64,000 nt of DNA from Aquabacterium sp. (GCA_023266355.1 JAHFQM010000004.1:124001-188000); one strand, 5' to 3'; shown: positions 26,542 to 38,285, counted from the first letter of the stretch. Notes: generated by a model not told the origin, from the sequence alone. Numbers and translations are program-made.

Positions 26542-27555
26542 TCACCACACAGACCGGTGATCCTCTGTGACGCCCAGCAAACCTCCGATCGGGCGGCTGG
26601 GCCCATGGCGGGTGCGGCGCACCTCGCCCGAGAAAATCCCCACCGGCTGGATGTAGCGGCTGGCGGCCAGGCCGAGGTCGCGGTCGGCACAGCGGGCGCC
26701 CTGCGGCTCGAAGCGCAAGTCCAGCAGGCCGTCGTCGGTGCGGATGGCCCAGGGTGCCAGTGGCTGCTGGGCATCGAACTGGAAGTCGGCGGCACCCAGC
26801 GGGATGAGCTCCCCGTCCAGCCACAGGGTGTTCTCCATGTTGCCGAAGTAGCCCTGCTGCAGGTTGAAACCCAGGCCCGGGCGGTGGGCACTGGCCCAGC
26901 GCCAGGCGGTTTCGCGCGCCAGCAGGCCGTTGGAGCTGTCCAGGCAGGCGTGGGCATCGGCCAGGTCCCAGCGCAAGCCATCGACGTCCACCTCGCCGCG
27001 CACCGACATCGCCGAGGTCTTGTGGGTGCTGTGCATGGCCCCGCCCTCGATGGGGCCCACGGCCACCATGACCGGCGGGGCCGTGGCCAGGTCGAGGTCG
27101 GCGCGCAAGGTGAGGTTGGCCGCACGCACGCGCAAGGCCAGCACATCGCCAGCCAGGTGCTGCAAGGTGATGGCCGCGCCAAGCCCGCGGAAGGCAGTGT
27201 CCATGCCCTCCAGCGGGGCGTCGGTCACGCGGCCTGACAGGCCGGGCAGGCCGTCCTGGTCCCAATCGGCGATCAGGCGCTGGCGGAAGCGGTGAAAGAC
27301 ATAGGCGAAGGCCGTCATGCACCAACCCAGGTCGACCACGGCCACGCCGATGAAGAGCTCGGGCGTGGCGATGCCAACGTACTGCCAACGCTTGTGGTGG
27401 GCCCAGCGCCACAGGGCACTGTGCTGACGGGCCTCGTCCAGGCCCGACCAGTCGATGCGCGGCACACGCCCCTGGTAGCGGCCCACGAGGGCCTCGCCAC
27501 CGTGCACGACCGCGTCAGGCGCAGGCGGCAGGCCCGCAGGCAGATCACGCCACAT
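26542..27555 (-). CDS. DUF2804 family protein
   Basis: A 337-residue protein of the DUF2804 family, whose function is uncertain. Recognisable family segments are KRWQYVGIATPELFIGVAVVDLGW, FNLQQGYFGNMENTLWLDG, LGAADFQFD and PVGIFSGEV. No signal peptide is evident. It starts 9 bases after the stop of an AraC-type regulator gene, so the two form an operon. Lipid-related neighbours (a hydroxylase divergent from the regulator) hint at a lipid or hydrophobic-substrate role, by inference only. Confidence 0.82.
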   Translation of the reverse strand: MWRDLPAGLPPAPDAVVHGGEALVGRYQGRVPRIDWSGLDEARQHSALWRWAHHKRWQYVGIATPELFIGVAVVDLGWCMTAFAYVFHRFRQRLIADWDQDGLPGLSGRVTDAPLEGMDTAFRGLGAAITLQHLAGDVLALRVRAANLTLRADLDLATAPPVMVAVGPIEGGAMHSTHKTSAMSVRGEVDVDGLRWDLADAHACLDSSNGLLARETAWRWASAHRPGLGFNLQQGYFGNMENTLWLDGELIPLGAADFQFDAQQPLAPWAIRTDDGLLDLRFEPQGARCADRDLGLAASRYIQPVGIFSGEVRRTRHGPSRPIGGLLGVTEDHRSVW

Positions 27556-27564
27556 CGCAGTGCT

Positions 27565-28560
27565 TCACGTTGGCTTCAGGCGGTTTTGTTTGCGCCATTG
27601 TGCTGGCGGCAAGCCCGTCCAGGCGCGGAAGGCCCGGGTGAACGCGCTTTGTTCGGAGTAGCCCAGCAGCAGCGCGATCTCGGCCAGGTCCAGGCGGGCG
27701 TCTTTCAGGTGGGCCTCGGCCAGGTGGCGGCGGGTCTCGTCCAGCAGCTGCTGGAAGCTCATGCCCTGCTCCGAGAGGCGCCGCTGCAAGGTGCGCGGGC
27801 TGGTGTGGTGGGCGCGGGCCAGGGCCGCCAGCGAGGTCTGGCCCTCGCGGATGAGCGGCACCAGGGTGCGCCGCCAGGCATCGACGATGGCCGGCACCTG
27901 CGAGACCTGCCGCAGCACCTGCTCGGCCTGCTGGTCGAGCAACTGCGCCAGCGCCGGGTCGGATTTGCGCATGGGCAAGGCCAGGCAGGCGGTGTCGAAC
28001 TCCAGGCGGGTGGTGGGCGCGTTGAAGGCAACCTCGCAGCCGAAGAAGTCGCGGTAGGGCTGGACGTCGGCCGGCGGCGGGTTGACGAAGCTGACCTTGC
28101 GCATGGGCCAGTAGTGGCCGGTCATGTCGCGGGCCAGCTGCACCAGCGAAGCGATGGCGGTTTCATCGACCAGGGCGCCGGGGCGGCCACGCTCCACGCC
28201 CCATTCCACGACCACGCCATCGGGCAGCACCTCGACGTGCGCGGGGTTGGCGTCATAGACCGAGGCGTGGTAGCGCTCCATGCGCTGCAGGGCCTCGGCC
28301 AGGTTGCTGCAAGCCAGGGCGGCGTAGCCCAGCACACCGAAGTGGCGCGCGCTGATGCCCTCGGCAATGCGCAGGCCCAGGCCCACGCGGCCCTCGACGG
28401 CATCGACGCGCTTGAGCCAGGCCTGCCAGTCGGCCATGGGCAAGAAGTGCTGGGAGGGGTCGGGCTGGGGGCCAAGCAATTGGCGCGCGTCCAGCCCTTG
28501 GCGGTCCAGGTACTCGTACAGCAATTGAGCAAAAGACGCGGCGATGCGGGTGTCAGCCAT
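27565..28560 (-). CDS. AraC-family transcriptional regulator
   Basis: A 331-residue regulator. Residues about 15-215 match the arabinose-binding-like N-terminal domain found in OruR/VirS-type regulators (ISARHFGVLGYAALACSNLAEALQRMERY). The C-terminal AraC DNA-binding domain shows SLAALARAHHTSPRTLQRRL and IALLLGYSEQSAFTRAFRAWTG. The start at 28560 (MADTRIA) is the likely one; an ATG at 28587 is possible. It is in one operon with the DUF2804 gene and divergent from the hydroxylase gene at 28752, its probable target. The 191-base gap between them is the control region. Confidence 0.9.
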   Translation of the reverse strand: MADTRIAASFAQLLYEYLDRQGLDARQLLGPQPDPSQHFLPMADWQAWLKRVDAVEGRVGLGLRIAEGISARHFGVLGYAALACSNLAEALQRMERYHASVYDANPAHVEVLPDGVVVEWGVERGRPGALVDETAIASLVQLARDMTGHYWPMRKVSFVNPPPADVQPYRDFFGCEVAFNAPTTRLEFDTACLALPMRKSDPALAQLLDQQAEQVLRQVSQVPAIVDAWRRTLVPLIREGQTSLAALARAHHTSPRTLQRRLSEQGMSFQQLLDETRRHLAEAHLKDARLDLAEIALLLGYSEQSAFTRAFRAWTGLPPAQWRKQNRLKPT

Positions 28561-28751
28561 GGCAGGTCCACGGGGATGAGCCTGCATGATGCCGCGCGCG
28601 AGCGCACCTGCCCATCCGGGCTATACGGGATGCGCCAAGCCTCAGCTTGTCGCCATACGTCAAGAATTCGTCCGCGAAGGTCAAGCCAATCCGAAGGCGC
28701 GCCCGCAAGATGCCATCACTTTGACACGCGGCGCTCAAGGCGCCTGTGACC

Positions 28752-29732
28752 ATGGACAAACTCTCGCCTTGGCTGGACGCCATCCGCACCCACACCGAAT
28801 GGAGCGACTGGCTGCTGGTGCTGCTGGCCCCGGTGTTCATGGCGGTGGTGGGCATCGAATGGTGGCGATTCCGCCATGCGAAAAGACGTGCGCCCGATGG
28901 CAGCGCCCCGCCCATCTACGACCTGCGCGACTCGCTGGACAGCCTCAACCTGGGTGGCTTCTACACCCTGCTGGACGTGCTCATCGTCGTCACCCTGGTG
29001 CTGCCGGCCATGGATTGGGTGTTCACGCACCGCCTGGGCAGCATCGACATCACGCCGTTGAGCTTCGCCGCCCTCTACCTGGGCGTGGAGTTCTGCTATT
29101 ACGGCTTCCACCGCGCCAGCCACCGCATCCGCTGGTTCTGGTGCGCGCACGTCGTGCACCACGGCTCGGAGTTCATGAACTTCACCGCCGCCATGCGCCA
29201 GAGCTGGCTCTACAGCTTCGCGGGCAACTGGCTGTTCTACCTGCCCATGGTGTGGATCGGCTTCGAGCCGCGCTGGGTGCTGCTGGCCCTGTCCATCAAC
29301 CTGGGCTACCAGTTCTTCGTGCACACGCAGTGGGTGGACAAGCTGCCCGCCTGGTTCGAATTCATCTTCAACACGCCCTCGCACCACCGCGCCCACCACG
29401 GCCGCAACCCGCGCTACATCGACTGCAACTACGGCGGCACGCTCATCGTGTTCGACCGCCTGTTCGGCAGCTTCGTGCCCGAAACCGAAGCGGTGGACTA
29501 CGGCCTGGTGCGCCCCGTGCACACCCACAACCTGCTGTGGCTGACGCTGCACGAGTGGGTGCACATGCTGCGCGACGTGCTGCGCCCCGGCCCCTGGTCG
29601 CTGCGCCTGCAACACCTCTGGCGCCCCCCGGAGTGGGAGCGCCCTCATGCTGCGCCCAACGCCCAAGCAGCGGATAATCCCCCCCATGCACCCAAACGCC
29701 CTGCTCGACCTCACGACCCAGCTCATCCGTGA
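28752..29732 (+). CDS. Sterol desaturase / fatty acid hydroxylase family protein
   Basis: A 326-residue integral membrane di-iron enzyme. The histidine boxes HRASH, HVVHH and HRAHH fit the family pattern, with QWVDKLP between the last two. Several hydrophobic helices precede and separate them. Family members hydroxylate or desaturate lipids, carotenoids or sterol-like molecules; the substrate here is unknown. The ATG at 28752 is preceded by an in-frame GTG 6 bases earlier. The C-terminus is Pro/His-rich, and its coding region overlaps the start of the methyltransferase gene by 47 bases. Confidence 0.88.
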   Translation: MDKLSPWLDAIRTHTEWSDWLLVLLAPVFMAVVGIEWWRFRHAKRRAPDGSAPPIYDLRDSLDSLNLGGFYTLLDVLIVVTLVLPAMDWVFTHRLGSIDITPLSFAALYLGVEFCYYGFHRASHRIRWFWCAHVVHHGSEFMNFTAAMRQSWLYSFAGNWLFYLPMVWIGFEPRWVLLALSINLGYQFFVHTQWVDKLPAWFEFIFNTPSHHRAHHGRNPRYIDCNYGGTLIVFDRLFGSFVPETEAVDYGLVRPVHTHNLLWLTLHEWVHMLRDVLRPGPWSLRLQHLWRPPEWERPHAAPNAQAADNPPHAPKRPARPHDPAHP

Positions 29733-30951
29733 CGTCCTCAAGCTCGACGCTCCGGCCGACAGCCTCGTCTCCTACTTCTTCCGCCAGCACAAGGCCTTAG
29801 GGCAACGCGAGCGCCACGCCTTGGCCGAAACGGCCTACGCCGTGCTGCGCCAACGCCTGCTCTGGGCCAACATGGCGCAATCGGGCCACGGCCCGCTGGA
29901 GCGCCGCATGGCGCTGCTGGCCTGGCAGGGTCTGCCCCACGTCCTGAAAAACGGCGCCACGGCCGACGAACTCGCCTGGCTGGAGCGCACCACCGCCATC
30001 GACCGCAGCACCCTGCCCGACAAGCTGCGCCACAACCTGCCCGACTGGCTGGCCAACCGCCTGCGCGACCAGCTCGGCGACGAAGGCTTCTGGGCCCTGG
30101 TGGAGACCTTCTCGGCCTCGGCCCCGCTCGACTTGCGCGTCAACACGCTCAAGGCCAAGCGCGAAGCCGTGCTCGAAACCCTGGCCGCCGCCCACATCGA
30201 GGCCCAGCCCACGCCGTTTTCGCCACTGGGCATCCGCATCCCCGGCAAGCCCGCCCTGCAGAAGATGTCGATCTACACCGACGGCCACGTCGAAGTGCAG
30301 GACGAAGGCAGCCAGTTGCTGGCCCTGCTGACCAACCCCAAGCGCGGCGAGATGGTGGTGGACTTCTGCGCCGGCGCCGGCGGCAAGACCCTGGCCCTGG
30401 GCGCGCTGATGCGCAACACCGGCCGCCTCTACGCCTTCGACATCTCGGCGCACCGCCTGGAAAACCTCAAGCCGCGCCTGGCGCGCAGCGGTTTGTCGAA
30501 CGTGTACTCCAGCCAGATCGCCCACGAGAACGACGACCGCATCAAGCGCCTGCGCGGCAAGATCGACCGCGTGCTGGTGGACGCGCCCTGCTCCGGCCTG
30601 GGCACGCTGCGCCGCAACCCCGATCTGAAGTGGCGCCAGTCGCCGAAGGGCATCGACGAGCTGCAGGTCAAGCAAACGGCCATCCTGGCCAGCGCGGCAC
30701 GCCTGCTGAAACCCGGTGGCCGCCTGGTCTATGCCACCTGCTCGGTCATCCCCGATGAGAACGAAGGCATCGCCGACGCTTTCACCGCAGCCCACCCGGA
30801 TTTCGTGCCGCTCAACGCCGCAGAGGCCCTGGAAGCCGCGGGCGTGGAGAACGCCGCCGGCCTGGCGACGCCGGCCGGCCACCTGCGCCTGTGGCCGCAC
30901 CTGCACGCCACCGATGGCTTTTACGCCGCGGTCTGGCAGAAGAAGGACTGA
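29686..30951 (+). CDS. RsmB/NOP-family RNA m5C methyltransferase
   Basis: A 421-residue SAM-dependent RNA methyltransferase. The SAM motif VVDFCAGAGGKTLALG, catalytic motif IV DAPCSGLGTLRRNPDLKW and motif VI YATCSV with the second cysteine are all present. The N-terminal 150 residues are helical and similar in style to RsmB's NusB-like part but divergent. It probably makes 5-methylcytosine in 16S rRNA; RsmB versus a paralogue cannot be decided here. The start at 29686 lies inside the hydroxylase gene; the next good terminator is at 31022. Confidence 0.9.
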   Translation: MHPNALLDLTTQLIRDVLKLDAPADSLVSYFFRQHKALGQRERHALAETAYAVLRQRLLWANMAQSGHGPLERRMALLAWQGLPHVLKNGATADELAWLERTTAIDRSTLPDKLRHNLPDWLANRLRDQLGDEGFWALVETFSASAPLDLRVNTLKAKREAVLETLAAAHIEAQPTPFSPLGIRIPGKPALQKMSIYTDGHVEVQDEGSQLLALLTNPKRGEMVVDFCAGAGGKTLALGALMRNTGRLYAFDISAHRLENLKPRLARSGLSNVYSSQIAHENDDRIKRLRGKIDRVLVDAPCSGLGTLRRNPDLKWRQSPKGIDELQVKQTAILASAARLLKPGGRLVYATCSVIPDENEGIADAFTAAHPDFVPLNAAEALEAAGVENAAGLATPAGHLRLWPHLHATDGFYAAVWQKKD

Positions 30952-31021
30952 GGCCCAGCAAGCCGGAAGCCGCGTCCAAGCGGCGGTCCAAGCGGCGCAC
31001 CAAGGACGGTGCACCAACGAC

Positions 31022-31048
31022 AAAGGGGCCCAAGGGCCCCTTTTCTTT
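31022..31048 (+). terminator. Rho-independent terminator
   Basis: Perfect 10-bp stem AAAGGGGCCC / GGGCCCCTTT with AA at the tip, followed by TTTTCTTT on the plus strand, 70 bases beyond the RsmB-family gene. The leading A-run lets it also act on the minus strand for the polysaccharide export gene ending at 31086. Confidence 0.85.
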
Positions 31049-31085
31049 GGTCATGCTGTCATGCAGTCTGACCCGGTGTGTCAGG

Positions 31086-31946
31086 TCAGAACAGGCTTTC
31101 CTTGACGTAGATGATGTCGTTCGGCGCCAGCTTGTCGTTCAGGCCCGGCTCGATGACCTTGACCTCACCCGTGGCCGGGTCGCGGCGGTGCACCTTGATG
31201 CCACGCTGCGTGCCACGCAGGGTCAGGCCGCCGGCGTTGGCCAGGGCTTGCAGCAGGGTGGTGTCGCGCAGCAGGATCTGGGCGCCAGCACGTTGCACTT
31301 CGCCGTACATGTAAATCTGCGGGGCGCGGTCCACGAACAGGGTGTCGCCGTTTTGCAGCGTGAAGTCGGGCTCGGAGCCGCTGGAGGCGAACACCTTGGT
31401 GAAGTCCACTTCCTTGCGGAAGGGCTTGCCCTCGCGCACGCCCGAGATCACGACGATGTCGGAGCCCGCGCCCTGGGCGATGCCGCCGGCCATGGCCATG
31501 ACCTCCGACAGCTTGTTGCTGCCCGTCACCAGCGGGTAACGGCCCGGCTTGCCCACCAGGCCCAGCACGGAGACCTGGTTGGCCGTGGCACCGATCAGCA
31601 GCACCGAGACCTGGGGCTGCTTGATGAAGTTGCCGTCCTTCAGGCTGGTGGCGATCTTCTTCTCGGCGTCGGACACCGAGATGCCGCCCAGCTTGATGTT
31701 GCCCAGCAGCGGATAGGAGATGGAGCCGCCCTCGTTGAGGCGGGCTTCCAGCGAGAGGTCGGGGTTCTGGTAGACCGCGATGCGCACCGAGTCGCCCGGG
31801 CCGAGGATGTAGTCGTTCTGTTCGGCGGCCTGGGCCGTCGTTGCCAGGCCCAGGCCCATGGCACCCACCAAGCCCATGCCAGAGGCACACACCGCGGCCA
31901 TCACGGCCATCAGGGCCCGCTTGAACAACTCACGCATCCAGTTCAT
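31086..31946 (-). CDS. Polysaccharide export protein (Wza/EpsE-like, SLBB domain)
   Basis: A 286-residue outer-membrane or periplasmic export protein. A signal peptide covers about residues 1-42 (ending TTAQAAEQND); no lipobox cysteine is seen at the cleavage site, unlike Wza. A polysaccharide biosynthesis/export domain (YILGPGDSVRIAVYQNPDLSLEARLNEGG) is followed by SLBB repeats (VSVLGLVGKPGRYPL and IYMYGEVQRAGAQILLRDTTLL). The ATG at 31946 has AAGGA 8 bases upstream. No other polysaccharide assembly genes adjoin, so the gene is an orphan here, next to a GGDEF-EAL gene on the same strand. Confidence 0.9.
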   Translation of the reverse strand: MNWMRELFKRALMAVMAAVCASGMGLVGAMGLGLATTAQAAEQNDYILGPGDSVRIAVYQNPDLSLEARLNEGGSISYPLLGNIKLGGISVSDAEKKIATSLKDGNFIKQPQVSVLLIGATANQVSVLGLVGKPGRYPLVTGSNKLSEVMAMAGGIAQGAGSDIVVISGVREGKPFRKEVDFTKVFASSGSEPDFTLQNGDTLFVDRAPQIYMYGEVQRAGAQILLRDTTLLQALANAGGLTLRGTQRGIKVHRRDPATGEVKVIEPGLNDKLAPNDIIYVKESLF

Positions 31947-32017
31947 GTCCATCTTCCTTGGTTCTCTGAAACATCTTGGCTCGGCGCATGCCTGCCGCCG
32001 TTCTGCGGGGCAATGTA

Positions 32018-34465
32018 TCACCGCGCCGTGACACCCTGGCGTGGACCCTCGGGCGTGCCCAAGGTTCCGTGCGCAGCGTCGCCACCCTCCCCCCGGATGC
32101 GGGTGAGGTAGGGCGCCACCTCGGCGGAGGGCATGGGCCGCGCGATCAGGTAGCCCTGCACGTCGTCGCAACCCAGGGCCTTGAGCATGACCAGCTGCTC
32201 GGCCGTCTCGATGCCCTCGGCGGTGGTGTCCAGGTGCAGGGCACGCGCCAGGCTGATGATGGCCGTGACCACGGCCTGGGCGTCTTCGTCGCTGTCGAGC
32301 GAGCGCACGAACATGCCATCGATCTTGAGCTTGTCCAGCGGGAAGCGGCGCAGGTAGGCCAGCGAGGAATAGCCGGTACCGAAGTCGTCCATGGCCACGC
32401 GCACGCCGCGGCTGCGCAGCGCCATCAGGGTGGCCTGGGCGCCGTCGTGGTCCTCGATCAGGGCGGATTCGGTGATCTCCAGCTCCAGGCGCTCGGGCGG
32501 CAGGCCGCTGTTGGCCAGAGCCTCATCGACCAGCTCGATGATGGACGAACTGCGGAACTGCACCGCCGAGAGGTTGACGGCCACGCGCAGGTCTTCCGGC
32601 CACAGCGTGGCGAGGCGGCAGGCCTCGCGCAGCACCCAGTTGCCCAAGGACACGATCTGGCCCGTCTCTTCGGCCACGGGGATGAACTCGCCCGGGCCGA
32701 TCAGGCCGCGCTCGGAGTGCTGCCAGCGCACCAGGGCCTCGAAGCCGATGACCTCGCCGGTGTCCAGCTTCATCTGCGGCTGGAAGTGCAGCGTGAACTG
32801 CTCGGCGGCCAGGGCGTGGCCCAGCTCCTGCTGCAGCCTGACGCGCGAACGCGCGGTCTCGGCCATGCCGATGTCGAAGAAGCGGTAGGTGTTGCGGCCG
32901 GCCGCCTTGGCGGCGTACAGCGCCAGGTCGGCGCACTGCAGCAGAGACTGCGGGTCGCGGCCATCGCGCGGCGCCAAGGCCACGCCGATGCTGGTGCGCG
33001 ACTCCAGCCGCACCTCGTCGCACTGGTAGGGCTCGGACAGCAGCACCAGCAGGCGCTCGGCCAGGGCGGCGGCCTCGTGGGCCTGGGCATGGCGCCAGGT
33101 CAGCAGGGCGAACTCGTCGCCCCCCAGGCGGGCCAGCAGGTCGCCGTCGGCCACGCAGGTGGCCAGGCGCACACCGACGCGGCGCAGCAGCTGGTCGCCC
33201 ACGCCGTGGCCGAAGGTGTCGTTGATGTTCTTGAAGTTGTCCAGGTCGATGAAGAGCAGCGCGCAAGGCCGGGGGTCGTGGCGCTGGCCGTGGCTCTCGC
33301 CCAGGCGGTCCAGCTCGGTGCTGAAGCGGTGGCGGTTGGCCAGGCCGGTCAGCGAGTCCTGGTTGGCCAGGCGGGCCAGTTCCTCGCGGGCCTGGCGGTT
33401 CTGGGTGATGTCCGAGCCCACACCACGCCAGCCTGCCGCGCGGCCGCGGTCGTCGTGCAGGGGCTTGGCCGACATCGACCACCAGCGCAGCTCGTGCCCC
33501 ACCGTGACGGGCATTTCCAGGTCGCGGAAGGGCTGGCCCATGCGGATGCAGCTGGTCATGCGGCCCAGGGCCTTGGCGGCATCGGCATCGTCGGGCGGTG
33601 ACATGTGGCCCAGCAGCTCCAGGAAAGGCTGCTGCAGCAGCTGGCGCTGCGGCAGGCCAAAGGACTCGGCCAGGCGCGCCGAGACGTGGCGCAAGTGGCC
33701 CGAGGGGGAAATCTCCCAGAGCCAGTCGGAGGCGTGCTCTTCGAAGTCGCGCAGCAGCAGGTCGATGAGTTGTTTCTGGCGGTCGGTTTCAGAGTCCGCG
33801 CGCAAGCGGCTCATGAAGGTGCGGCCATTGGCGAACACCACACCGAACATGACGGTGCTGTAAACCACCAGCAGCAGCATGAGGGAGTTGCCCGTGGCGT
33901 AGTCCGAGCGCAGCAGCCCGACCACGCCGCCGGCGCCCAGGGTCAGCACGAAGGTCCAGGCCGCTGGCACCATGGGGCTGAGCATGAAGGCGCCGCTGCA
34001 GATCATGCCGACCACGACGGTGCCGATCAGCAGGGCCTGGCCAGGGTCGCTGTGCGGGAAGACCATGGCCGGCATCACCGTCCACATCGCGCCGAACACG
34101 AACACCTGCACCACGATCTGGCGGCCCGCGCCGATCACCGCCACCGGACGGTGGCCATGGGTGCAGAGTTGGCGCCACCACACGAAGGCGATGGGCAGGG
34201 CCACGGTCACGGCCACGCCCCAGACCGTCAGCCACAGGTGGGGCAGGCGGTCCCAGAGGACGCCGCACATCACCAGGGTGTTGACCGCATTGCCCACCGC
34301 GATGAGCGGCAGCAGGTTGAGCAGGGCCTGGATCTGGCGCGCACGGAAGTACCGGGCCTGAGGCCCGTCGACGGCCTCATCGGGGATCACGTCGTGCAAC
34401 CACTGCGCGACGCGGGACTTCCAAAGGCTGGACCAGGATCGCTGTGGGTGGGACATCCCTGTCAT
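32018..34465 (-). CDS. Membrane GGDEF-EAL protein with PAS domain
   Basis: An 815-residue c-di-GMP enzyme. About six hydrophobic helices in residues 40-225 are followed by a PAS-like segment (WLWEISPSGHLRHVSARLAESFGLP). The GGDEF domain has the intact motif LGGDEFA, and the EAL domain has FEALVRWQHS, NLSAVQF, ITESAL and MDDFGTGYSSLAYL. Both catalytic signatures are intact, so it could make or degrade c-di-GMP. The start is uncertain: ATGs at 34465 and 34456 are close and no strong ribosome-binding site is seen. The upstream 185-base gap is shared with divergent maeB. Confidence 0.92.
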   Translation of the reverse strand: MTGMSHPQRSWSSLWKSRVAQWLHDVIPDEAVDGPQARYFRARQIQALLNLLPLIAVGNAVNTLVMCGVLWDRLPHLWLTVWGVAVTVALPIAFVWWRQLCTHGHRPVAVIGAGRQIVVQVFVFGAMWTVMPAMVFPHSDPGQALLIGTVVVGMICSGAFMLSPMVPAAWTFVLTLGAGGVVGLLRSDYATGNSLMLLLVVYSTVMFGVVFANGRTFMSRLRADSETDRQKQLIDLLLRDFEEHASDWLWEISPSGHLRHVSARLAESFGLPQRQLLQQPFLELLGHMSPPDDADAAKALGRMTSCIRMGQPFRDLEMPVTVGHELRWWSMSAKPLHDDRGRAAGWRGVGSDITQNRQAREELARLANQDSLTGLANRHRFSTELDRLGESHGQRHDPRPCALLFIDLDNFKNINDTFGHGVGDQLLRRVGVRLATCVADGDLLARLGGDEFALLTWRHAQAHEAAALAERLLVLLSEPYQCDEVRLESRTSIGVALAPRDGRDPQSLLQCADLALYAAKAAGRNTYRFFDIGMAETARSRVRLQQELGHALAAEQFTLHFQPQMKLDTGEVIGFEALVRWQHSERGLIGPGEFIPVAEETGQIVSLGNWVLREACRLATLWPEDLRVAVNLSAVQFRSSSIIELVDEALANSGLPPERLELEITESALIEDHDGAQATLMALRSRGVRVAMDDFGTGYSSLAYLRRFPLDKLKIDGMFVRSLDSDEDAQAVVTAIISLARALHLDTTAEGIETAEQLVMLKALGCDDVQGYLIARPMPSAEVAPYLTRIRGEGGDAAHGTLGTPEGPRQGVTAR

Positions 34466-34650
34466 GGACTGCAAATGTAGAAACAGGCTTTGTGAGATCG
34501 GCCGTGCCGCGGAAAACTTGACCTCTTCCGTGGCACTGGCCGCATGCATCGCCCGACGACATGCCATGGTGCCACAGCGCTGGCGTCACGGCAGATCGCT
34601 TACCATCTGCGGCTCATTGCATTCCGCGCTGACCCCAGCCACTGCCGCCC

Positions 34651-36975
<2,325 letters not shown>

Positions 36976-36990
36976 GGCAGGTCGGGCGGG

Positions 36991-37009
36991 CTGGGGCACA
37001 AAGCCCCAG
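36991..37009. terminator. Hairpin downstream of maeB
   Basis: CTGGGGC-ACAAA-GCCCCAG, a perfect 7-bp stem 16 bases after the maeB stop. No T-run follows, so termination is only possible, not shown. Confidence 0.45.
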
Positions 37010-37056
37010 AGTCCCCAGGTGGGCAGGGCCGGTCGGGCGCAGCTAGACTGGCCTGG

Positions 37057-37992
37057 ATGCGCCAGCCCCCCACCTCCGCCCCAGCCGCTCCCTCCTCCGC
37101 CACCACCACGGCGGCCCCTGCCCCCGCGCTGCACGGCTACCTGGCCGCACTGGCCACGGTGGTGATCTGGGCGGGCTTCATCCTGATTTCGCGCCTGGGC
37201 GGCAAGACCGGCCTGACCGGCTGGGACATCGTCGCGCTGCGCCTGGGCACGGCCTCGCTGGTGTTGCTGCCGTTTTCGCTCAAGCTGCCGGCCGGCACCT
37301 GGCGCGACGGCAAGCTCTGGACCCTGGCCCTGAGCGGTGGCCTCACCTTCCTCGTGCTGGTCTATGCCGGCCTCAAGCTGGCCCCGGCCGCGCACGGCGG
37401 CATCCTCATGCCGGGCATGCAGCCCTTCCTGGTCACGGCCATGGCCTGGTGGATCCTGGGCGCGCGCCCGCCACGCCAGCGCGTGCTGGCCCTGGTGCCC
37501 ATCGCCTTGGGCATGCTGTGCGTGGCCATCCCGTCGGTGCTGGGCACGCACGGCGGGCCCTCCACGCTGTTGGGCGATGTGCTGCTGTTGAGCGCCTCGC
37601 TCACCTGGGCCGTCTACAGCGTGCTGGTCAAAAAGTGGGCCTACGACGGCTGGCTGCTGACGCGCTTCGTGGCGCTGGCTTCCTGCCTGGTCTTCATGCC
37701 GGTGTACCTGCTGTTCTTGCCCAAGGGGCTGGACCAGGTGCCCATGTCGATGCTGGTGCTGCAGGCGCTGTACCAGGGCATCGGGCCGACCATCCTGGCC
37801 ATGGTGCTGTTCCTGAAGGCCGTGACCATCCTGGGCGCGGAGCGCACCGGCGCCCTGGTGGCCCTGGTGCCGGTGATGGCCGGTCTGGGCGCAGTGCCCC
37901 TGCTCGATGAGCCGCTGACGGCCTGGCTGGTGGCAGGGCTGGTGCTGGTGTCGAGCGGGGCGTTTCTGGCGGCGCGGCCCATCAAGCATTGA
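37057..37992 (+). CDS. EamA/DMT family transporter
   Basis: A 311-residue inner-membrane transporter with about ten hydrophobic helices in two EamA repeats (first around AALATVVIWAGFILISRLGG; second around GDVLLLSASLTWAVYSVLVKKW). Such proteins export metabolites, often amino acids or nucleotide-related compounds; the substrate cannot be predicted. An N-terminal Pro/Ala-rich 25 residues precede the first helix. No ribosome-binding site is obvious at the ATG. Confidence 0.88.
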   Translation: MRQPPTSAPAAPSSATTTAAPAPALHGYLAALATVVIWAGFILISRLGGKTGLTGWDIVALRLGTASLVLLPFSLKLPAGTWRDGKLWTLALSGGLTFLVLVYAGLKLAPAAHGGILMPGMQPFLVTAMAWWILGARPPRQRVLALVPIALGMLCVAIPSVLGTHGGPSTLLGDVLLLSASLTWAVYSVLVKKWAYDGWLLTRFVALASCLVFMPVYLLFLPKGLDQVPMSMLVLQALYQGIGPTILAMVLFLKAVTILGAERTGALVALVPVMAGLGAVPLLDEPLTAWLVAGLVLVSSGAFLAARPIKH

Positions 37993-38060
37993 CGGCAAGC
38001 ACGGAGAGGCCAGCGCCGCGGGGGCTGGACGGCCTGAGGTGCTGAACCTGGCCTGCTTGG

Positions 38061-38285
38061 CGTCGAAAGCGGCAGCGTTGGCACTTCAAGTGACAGCGTC
38101 CTCGCTTTTCGCGACAGCCATGCCGCTTTGAACGGCAGCGGGCTCGCTTTTTGCGACAGCGTTGTCGCTTTTCACGACACCATGTCCGTCACACCACGGC
38201 ATGCGTGCCCCAAAAAGGGGCGATGGTGTCGCTTCAAGCGGCAGTGGACTCGCTTTTCGCGACAACGCTGCCGCTTTTTGCGGCA
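38061..38285. repeat. Array of about nine short palindromes phased at 20-21 bp
   Basis: The 454-base gap between the EamA transporter and hsdM holds short inverted repeats starting near 38062, 38082, 38102, 38122, 38143, 38163, 38227, 38250 and 38269. The loose consensus is TCGCTTTTCGCGACAGCG, with variants such as GCCGCTTTTTGCGGC and CACTTCAAGTG. Between units six and seven is an interruption bounded by the inverted repeat GACACCAT (38176-38183) / ATGGTGTC (38223-38230), with an inner GCCCC-AAAAA-GGGGC hairpin (38207-38221). The remainder of the gap (37993-38060 and 38286-38446) shows no gene; the last part must hold the hsdM promoter. Confidence 0.75.

Noticed and set aside
31086-32171. Longer start of the polysaccharide export protein
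   Set aside because: The extra N-terminal region is Arg/Pro-rich and precedes a good ribosome-binding site and signal peptide at 31946.
38061-38285. CRISPR array
   Set aside because: Units are about 20 bp palindromes with no separate unique spacers, and no cas genes are nearby.
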